A stretch of DNA of 64,000 bases. It comes from Diphasiastrum complanatum. Its lineage: Eukaryota > Streptophyta > Lycopodiopsida > Lycopodiales > Lycopodiaceae. Shown here one piece after another: positions 57,811 to 64,000 of this stretch (position 1 is the first letter of the stretch; the number at the start of each line of letters is the position of its first letter). The translations under genes were made by a program, and so were the position numbers. The notes under the pieces are model-generated. The model had not been told where the DNA came from, searched no databases, and saw nothing but the letters and a program-made list of their open reading frames with translations. The stretch covers positions 59,058,982-59,122,981 of the forward strand of contig CM055099.1 of the NCBI GenBank assembly GCA_029204225.1, read 5' to 3'.

Positions 57811-58150
57811 ACAAGATTTGATTGTAAGTAGATTTCACATCATCTTATCTTCATTCCAACTTTGTGAGGGAGTGTTAGAACTGAGATTATAAGTCCATTT
57901 GTTGGATTAGAAATCTAATTTGACTGAAAAACTACAAGAGAGAGACCTTAGTGAGTTTCTAGAGACAATCAAATCCATTTCTTGGCAAGATTTGTTTGAA
58001 AGTAGTTTTCACTTCATCTTATCTTCATTCCAGCTTTGTGAGGGAGTGTGATTATAAGTCCATTTGTTGGATTAGAAATCAAATTTGAGTGAAACACTGC
58101 AAGTGTGAGACCTTTGTGAGTTTCAAGTCAATCAAATCTATTTTTTGTTT
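57811..58150 (+). repeat. Tandem duplication in copia I leader, ~174-bp unit
   Basis: CAAGATTTG...CATCTTATCTTCATTCC...GTGAGGGAGTG...GTCCATTTGTTGG occurs twice with offset about 174 bp. The second copy is slightly shorter. Confidence 0.85.
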
Positions 58151-58168
58151 GTAGAAGTCACTAGTAAG

Positions 58169-58260
58169 ATGGGATCTGCTGGAGCATACCTTCTAGAAGC
58201 TAGTGAGAGATTATTGAAAGAGCATATTATGAGGAGTCTAATGTGAAGAAGGCGAACCAA
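58169..58260 (+). pseudogene. Copia I gag start
   Basis: ATG at 58169 opens MGSAGAYLLEASERLL, the gag N terminus shared with copia N and similar to copia A. It stops after 25 codons and no further gag-pol follows; the rest of the element was lost before gypsy H. Confidence 0.6.
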
Positions 58261-58299
58261 TATCTCAAAAAGACAAGCATGTAGGAGGGTTTAAGTGAG

Positions 58300-58799
58300 T
58301 TTTACTATTTTTGGTCTACAGGGGTGGGATTTAAGGTTCCAAGCTCCCCTGACTCAATTTAGACTCATCAAGATGTGTTCTAGCCATGGTCAACAAGAGA
58401 ACCAAGACAGTGAAAAATGGGAGAGATATTGAGGTTTTTGTCTCCTATAATGACTTTTGCTATTGTACTTGGCTGAATAGTGAAGGGTTTGGAACTGTTC
58501 AAATCATTGGCAAATGGAATTTCCTTCACTGACACTGATTTCAAAGTCCAGGTTTGTTGATTCACTTTGTTGCACAGTATTGTATTTGGTGGCCTTCAAC
58601 GTCCTTACTTGTAACATGTACTAACTTCATGAACCATGTGGACTGCTTTTCTGACCCTAGAAGCACTCTACTCTCTGCACATAACTCCACTCACTGTACA
58701 TTGTATCACAAAAAGACAGACAAATAAAAGAATTGTTCATAAATAACTTAAAAAATGGAAAGAAAGACAAAAAGTAAATAAATCAGAAAATGATGAAGT
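58300..58799. other. Unassigned DNA
   Basis: Between copia I debris and gypsy H. No feature is supported. Confidence 0.4.
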
Positions 58800-58809
58800 T
58801 TATACAGTG

Positions 58810-60110
58810 GGAGGTAAGTGGTAATAACGCCTTAGCCGACTACCATTTACCAAGGTTGGTAAAAGATCACCCTCCAAGGTGGCCAATTGAACTGCGCCAT
58901 TTTCAAATATTTTCATCACTCGATAGGGTCTTTTGTGACCTTGCTCTGATACATCAATGCTAGGTCACCACCTTTGTGTAAGTCCTTTTGTTTTAAGACA
59001 TGGCCATGCCAGGCTTTACGACGTTTCTTTTCGGTGTGCAATGCATTCAAAGCAATGGTTTGGGTTTCGCATGAATTCATTAGTAAGCCTAATTAACGTC
59101 AGGTAGACTTACTTGTGTCTAATCGTTCCAGTACGGCCACTCGTAGACTAGAGACAATGAACTCAACGAGCATTACAACCTCAAGTCCATAGGCTAGTTG
59201 AAATGGGGTATGGCCAATGGCAAACTTATAGGTTGTCCGAAACGCCCATAAAACTGATTGGAATTTGTCTTCCCCAAGTGGGATCTACTGGCTTCCACGG
59301 TTTTCATAATAATATTGCAAAGAATCTTGTTGGAAGATTCGGCTTGTCCATTACATCGGGGATAATAAGGTGTACTCTTGTGATGAACCACAAGAAATTT
59401 GGCTAGGAGTACTCGTACCGTCTCATTCAAGAAGTGAGTTTCGCGATCACTCACAAGTTCTAAAGGGCATCCAAAGCGCATAATAACGTTCTCATAGAGA
59501 AACTTAGTTGTGCTAATTGCATTGGCTACTCTAACGGCCTTCGCTTCTACCCACCTCGTAAAATAATCTGTTGCCACTATAATGTATCGGGCTTGACTTC
59601 CTCTAGCGGCAGGGTGGATGGGACCAACATAATCTATGCCCCACTTTTCGAAAGGATTTTCTACTATAATAGGCTTTAAAGGCATAAACCCAGATTTCTT
59701 GGTTTTGTGGTTCGTTGGCAAACATCGCAGTGTTTCACAAAGGTTGTCACATTACGATGTAAGGTAGGCCAACAAAATCCTTCTTAGAGGACCTTTCAAG
59801 CAGTAACGCCAACTGCCAAGTGAGCGCCACCAATCCTTTCATGAGTTGCACTAATAATAGGTTTTATTTCATGGTCCAATAGGCATCTTCGGAGTATATG
59901 GTCTACTCTGATTCGATATAGCTGTCCAGCTATCAAGCTATATGGGACAGCTTTTATTATCAACTTTCGTTGATCTATGGAAGGTAGTGAAGGATCAAGT
60001 CATCCCCTCACAAGATAATCAACTATGTCGGCAACCCACTCTGGAACTACATCCGCATAAAAGATAGTACGCCATGACTGGGGTACAGATCGAATCACAT
60101 TGGAGAATCA
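58810..60110 (-). pseudogene. Gypsy H integrase and RNase H-integrase linker
   Basis: Right to left: a linker (VVPEWVADIVDYLVRG, near 60020), HERIGGAHLAVG with finger His residues and CDVCQR (59720), then the open piece 59721-59194. That piece has GIDYVGPIHPAARGSQARYI (first Asp), TDYFTRWVEAKAV, RFGCPLELVSDRETHF (second Asp), and CNGQAESSNK with the Glu. The C-terminal part is readable beyond the stop at 59194, including HGHVLKQKDLHKGGDL and GAVQLATLEGDLLP ... LVNGSRLRRYY near 58810-58920. Several stops break it. It is similar throughout to gypsy B integrase. Confidence 0.85.
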
Positions 60111-60219
60111 AGATCGAGCCGTGAGAGTCGATCCAAATACTTGGATCATTAAGCGTGCAAGCCTGTTGGGAGAGTCAACTTCATCTACCACATCGATCGA
60201 GACCAAAGGAAGTGCCATA

Positions 60220-61080
60220 AGCTATTGGGAATTCATCAAGATTTTGATACTGATATCATCAATTGGATTGAAGCACTAGCTACAGTCGATTGTATGAGCT
60301 TCATAAAAGGATCCATCTCCCTACTCTGAAAAGCCAATCGAGAGTCGAAACTCACAAACCCAAAGCCTATCACCCTTGATGATGAGATCGAAATCGGGGT
60401 GAACATGGTCAAACTATCATGGCTTCCATTAGAACCATCCCTAGAACCCTATGAAAAAGAGCTTCTCCCCTGGTGCTCAATGATCACCTTGGAAGATGAT
60501 GCGGGATATTATGACAAAACAAGCGTTATCTTACTTTGATTTCCAACATTATGGAGAGAGACGGTTACCAGAAGATGTACCTGAGATCCCATCTTTGGCT
60601 AAGATCTCTAAAGAGCCTCGTCCCACAAGTGTATATCAATACAGAGTTAAGATGAGCCAATGGGACAATCTAGTAGATGAAGCCATAACCATTGTGGACA
60701 CCACGCTGTGGGATCCCCTTGAGAAGACAGTTACACCAACAATCCCCCCTACTTGCTCATGCTCTGTCAATATGGTAGCAGCTAAGAAACCGATTTCCAA
60801 AATACCTGCCAATTTGAAAAGAAAGGCTAAGATGGGTTGTGATTGTCCACAACTCATGAATACCAAGATTCAACTGGCAGATGCTGCATCTAAAGCCTCA
60901 AAAAGAGTCTTGAACATCCACTTCCCCATCCCAAAATCAGGAACCGAGACATGATCCGGAATCGACAACTAAGCCATTGCACGATGTGCCAGCATACTTT
61001 CGTGACTATACTTTAGATGATGTAATCGTTGCCATGCCTCAAGCCCACCAGGAACTGCGACTCGAACGACGCACTTGAGA
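60220..61080 (+). pseudogene. Gypsy H protease-RT linker region (inverted)
   Basis: An open frame at 60496-60954 and flanking readable pieces (SKLTNPKPITLDDEIEIGVN, VKLSWLPLEPSLEPYEKE) precede RT. They match the long segment found between protease and RT in this gypsy branch. No domain function is known for it. It reads on the plus strand, opposite to the protease and integrase of the same element. Confidence 0.55.
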
Positions 61081-61084
61081 ATTC

Positions 61085-61627
61085 TTGTTCGTACGAAGGT
61101 CCTGCGAAAGTCCTCTAGATCTAGCCGATCCTGGGGAAGACGAAAAAATAGTCTATGTAGGAGACCAGCTTACGACTGAAGAACTATCCGATCTAAGAGA
61201 TCTCCTACGAGAATATCGTGATTGTTTTGCATGGTCCTATAAGGATTTGAAGGGAATACGACCTGAAATAGTGCAGCACACCATTTTGTTAGTCGATGGT
61301 GCCGAACCAAAAGTGAGTCAACCTTATCGCTGCAATCCTCATTACTCCAAACTGATTCAACAAAAGTTGAAAAATTTACTAGGCGCTGGATTCATATATG
61401 AGATTGAACATACCGATTGGGTATCTCCAATTGAAATTGTGCCTAAAAAGAACAGAAAACTATGCATTTTTGTAGATCTTAAGAAACTTAACACAGTCAC
61501 AAAGAAGGACCACTTCCCTCTGCCTTTCACCGAAGGAGTGCTTGAACGAATAGCAGGAGAAGAGACCCATAGTTTCCTCGACAGATTCAGTGGGTATTAC
61601 CAAGTGCAAATAGCATCCGAGGACTAG
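61085..61627 (+). pseudogene. Gypsy H reverse transcriptase, N-terminal part (inverted)
   Basis: RT fingers and palm start: LTTEELSDLRDLLREYRD, CFAWSYKDLKGIRPEI, YRCNPHYSKLIQQKLKNLL, WVSPIEIVPKKNRKL, FVDLKKLNTVTKKD, and SFLDRFSGYYQVQIA (the first palm Asp). It stops at TAG 61625-61627 before NTTAFATAWG, where related elements continue; the next frame starts at about 61676. The catalytic FLDD lies there. The usual Cys of CVDLK is replaced by Phe. Confidence 0.85.
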
Positions 61628-61675
61628 AATACAACTGCTTTTGCAACCGCATGGGGGGCTTATACTTTTTGCGTA

Positions 61676-62116
61676 ATGCCGTTTGGATTGTGCAATGCAC
61701 CAAACACCTTCCAGAGAGTTATGCAACATGCCTCCTTCAAGAAATTTCTTTATAAATTCTTAGAAGTGTTCCTTGATGATTTGTGTGTACATTTAGCCCG
61801 AAGGTATCACTTAAATCGTCTGGAACGAGTTCCACAACAATGCCGAAGGTATGGCATTTCCCTTAACCCAGCCAAAGGCCAAATATGGGTAACCCATGGC
61901 ATTGTGCTAGGACATATTATATCGCAATACGGGATTGCCACTGATTTAGATAAGATCAAGGTAATAATTGAGATGACCCTACCCAAAACAGTGCGTGATG
62001 TCTATATTTTTCTGGCCATGCCAATTATTATAGATGTTTTATATTACTGTTTGCATTATTGGCCTTGTTGCTCTATCGCCTTACTGTTGAATCTAAGTGG
62101 ACACAGGAAGCCCTAG
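61676..62116 (+). pseudogene. Gypsy H reverse transcriptase, C-terminal part (inverted)
   Basis: MPFGLCNAPNTFQRV, then FLEVFLDDLCVHLA with FLDD, then KGQIWVTHGIVLGHIISQYG and ATDLDKIKVI. The end is frameshifted: the usual FLGHANYYRRF reads partly as FLAMPIIIDVL. The match to gypsy B (KCQIWVTHGVVLGHVIS) is very close. Confidence 0.85.
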
Positions 62117-62600
62117 ATGCCTTCGAGAAGGTTAAGCAAAGCCTTGGTCACCGCTCCAATCCCATGGTCTCTAGACTGGAGGATAGAGTTTCACGTGCAT
62201 ACAGATGCATCTAAGTATGCAATAGGGATCGTGTTGACCCAACCAGGCGAGAAAAAGAAAGATTTTTCCATCCGCTTCGCGAGCCGACATTTCATTGAAG
62301 CAGAAGTTAACTACACCACCACCGAGCAGAGGCCCTTGCCATGATTTTTAGTATTAAGAAATTTCGACAATATCTTTTGGCCAACCCTTTCGTCTTTTAT
62401 GTTGACCATCAACCATTGTTGTATTTGGTTAATCGACCTTGTACGACGGGTCGTATAACATGATGGCTTTTACAACTTTAGGAGTTTGAGTTTTAGATAG
62501 TGGTTAGGACCTGAAAAAAACATTATTTGGCTGACTACCTTTCTAGATTGACGACACGCCGAGAAGAAGTGGGAGTGGATGATGAACTAACTTAAGCCAG
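62117..62600 (+). pseudogene. Gypsy H RNase H (inverted)
   Basis: Pieces in shifting frames: WRIEFHVHTDASKYAIGIVL (first RNase H Asp), FSIRFASRHF, then LAMIFSIKKFRQYLL, VFYVDHQPLLYLVNRP and HYLADYLSRL, which ends the domain at about 62550. The next sequence on this strand meets the protease end of the same element. Confidence 0.8.
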
Positions 62601-63263
62601 GGTCTTCCTAACAGAAGTTTTTTCCAAGATCTAAGACAGTACAAATCGAAAATCAGCGACCTTCACATGTACATTCTCCACAATTCCCATGGGTTTGACG
62701 CACCTCTGATCAACAAGTTTTATCGAAAAACCTGCGGGCTATAAGGCACTTAGTCCCCACTCTCGATGTATGTGTGAACACATGGTGTTTATAAATGAAC
62801 TACCATCAATAACAGCAGCTACTGAGGGAAGGTTCTTGTGTTGAACGGGTAGCGTAACATTACTTTTCTCGTTTTTCCAAGTGGCACCTATGGCGATCAC
62901 AAATTGGTCATCGTCATTTTCTCCATCCATGGAGGGTCTTGTAGGTGTATCTTTAGCTCCTACCCATGTGGTCAAGGCTTGGCATAGGATATTGGAATTC
63001 TTTAAAACATCACCTAAGGGTAGGATGACTTGACTGGACAGTAAGGCAGTTAAATCTTTGGTCCCACTCCCTTCTGGTTCTAGGGAGGCGAAAGGCTCTT
63101 CATCGAACTCAAGTTGGATAAGTCCTTCTTGGTTTATGGGTGAGATGAAAGCATTCATAGCTTGGCCAAAGTGTATAGGTGAATCCGTAGGTTCTATTGG
63201 CCGATTGAGTTCACCAATAAGAGCCTTAGCTTGCTCCTCTTGTATCCACTTTTTCACCACCAT
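62590..63263 (-). pseudogene. Gypsy H protease and N-terminal extension
   Basis: Minus strand. The open frame 63263-62739 starts MVVKKWIQEEQAKALIGELN, continues with a variable acidic segment, and ends with the retropepsin start VIDGSSFINTMCSHIHREWG, where the active-site D-G-(G/S)-S is recognisable. After a stop at 62739 the reading goes on: FSIKLVDQRCVKPMG and VKVADFRFVLS, then a frame change to LLLGRPWL at about 62595, the conserved end of the domain. The flap and C-terminal strand are present but the frame is broken. No gag is visible to the right. Confidence 0.65.
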
Positions 63264-63682
63264 GTAACGATCCTTCTCCTTTTGGGTTGAGGTACTCTCC
63301 TGGTCTAGTGGATTTTTCTAAGTGATCTATTGCATTCAATTACCATGTCTAAGTTAAATGTACTTATCTCCTTCTCATTACTCTATCAAGTATGTTGATT
63401 CATATTTTTTAAGATTGTCTGAACAATGTTTGTGATATCTAACGCTTCCACAAAGCAAATATATTATGTGTAAGTGTTTGTCTATGCAATCAATTGTTTC
63501 GATTTTGATGATTTCAAAATCAAAATCAAGTAGAATCAAATTCAACACTTAACTGAAATTAAATTAAACGTCTGATTCAAATTTGATAGTCGTAGCACAT
63601 GCACCAAGGAAAATCAAAAGTCTTTAGGTTCTATCAAATTTTTACATCAATGTTAGTTGTTATACAGTTTTCAACACCAAAT
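63264..63682. other. Unassigned AT-rich DNA
   Basis: No feature recognised. Confidence 0.4.
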
Positions 63683-64000
63683 CTATTCATTACATTTTGC
63701 AAAGATCTCTGTTGGGATAAATAGATTATTTCTATCCCTCAAGATCTGAATTCCTAGACAATAACGAGTGTTGCCTAGATTTGTCATCTCAAATTCACTG
63801 GAAAGTTGGGCATTAACATATTGTGACAGACGTTTATCATTACTAAACAGAAGTGTATCATCCACATATGAAGTAACCATAATGGACAAATTTTCAATGT
63901 ACTTAAAATAGACATTCAAATCAACTACACTAAGAATAAATTCATTTGCAATAAAAAATGTATCTATCAATTGTGGAACCAAGCTCTTGAAGACTGCTAG
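63683..64000 (-). pseudogene. Copia RT fragment at window edge
   Basis: Minus strand: LVPQLIDTFFIANEF, VVDLNVYFKYIENLS, then MVTSYVDDTLLFSNDKRL with the intact YVDD, and FEMTNLGNTRYCLGIQILRD. No stop is seen in this part before the frame ends at 63683. The element continues to the right of the window, so RT and upstream domains cannot be judged. Confidence 0.82.

Larger units (their letters stand above)
58800..63263 (-). mobile_element. Ty3/gypsy retrotransposon H with internally inverted RT-RNase H
   Basis: The minus strand reads protease (63263-62590) and, further left, integrase (60110-58810). Between them the RT-RNase H block (about 60220-62600) lies on the plus strand. The order of ends fits a single element in which the linker-RT-RNase H block was turned around: protease abuts the end of RNase H at about 62600, and the protease-RT linker abuts the RNase H-integrase linker at about 60220. 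The pol sequence is closely related to gypsy B. No LTRs are found. Confidence 0.75.

Overview
This window is AT-rich nuclear DNA from a land plant with a repeat-dense genome. The evidence is the stacking of Ty1/copia and Ty3/gypsy LTR retrotransposons with plant-type primer-binding sites: TGGTATCAGAGC (initiator tRNA-Met) in the copia elements, and a tRNA-Asp-like site in one gypsy element. A spliced gene-like segment with GT-AG introns supports a eukaryote. The plant lineage cannot be fixed from the sequence. No bacterial-style operons, CRISPR arrays or rRNA genes are seen.

Layout. 1-4866: minus-strand copia A, cut by the window edge, with one visible nonsense codon. 6644-6825: (CT)n(CA)n microsatellite. 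7.5-10.9 kb: copia debris, with two related LTR-like copies (7762 and 9260) around a degenerate GGCGAGTG array. 10.9-15.0 kb: plus-strand gypsy L, decayed and apparently without gag. 15.0-16.4 kb: a multi-exon segment resembling a Ulp1/C48 SUMO-protease domain. 17.07-18.48 kb: a convergent, unidentified spliced reading frame. 18.6-24.3 kb: minus-strand gypsy B, with a long coiled-coil region between pol and the 3' LTR. 26176-30174: copia C, young, both LTRs present, but gag, protease and half of integrase deleted. 30.2-34.8 kb: minisatellite, copia scraps, an LTR plus gag start (copia N), and an 89-bp tRNA-like retroposon with 14-bp direct repeats. 34.8-42.8 kb: minus-strand gypsy G (5' LTR, tRNA-Asp-type PBS, repeat-rich leader, gag). 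42.9-48.8 kb: copia remnants F and D. 48836-54696: complete copia E, inserted in D with a perfect 5-bp target-site duplication. 54.7-55.9 kb: the remainder of D. 56671-58.3 kb: LTR, leader and gag start of copia I. 58.8-63.3 kb: gypsy H, whose RT-RNase H block is inverted relative to its protease and integrase. 63.68-64 kb: the edge of another copia RT.

How the parts may work together. Only copia E looks capable of autonomous transposition: one intact 1316-residue gag-pol frame, PBS, polypurine tract, TATA box, and LTRs differing at a single base. Copia C shares its LTR-end sequence and polyprotein C terminus but lacks gag and protease, so it could move only with proteins from an E-like helper. 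Everything else is decayed to varying degrees. The 15.0-18.5 kb interval is the only part that looks like non-LTR coding sequence. It is either a host-gene relic or cargo of a DNA transposon. I see no clearly new biological system. The strongest leads are the spliced Ulp1-like segment, the tRNA-like mini-SINE, the active-looking E/C pair, the internal inversion in H, and a recurrent CACACGTGTG palindrome in several copia LTRs.
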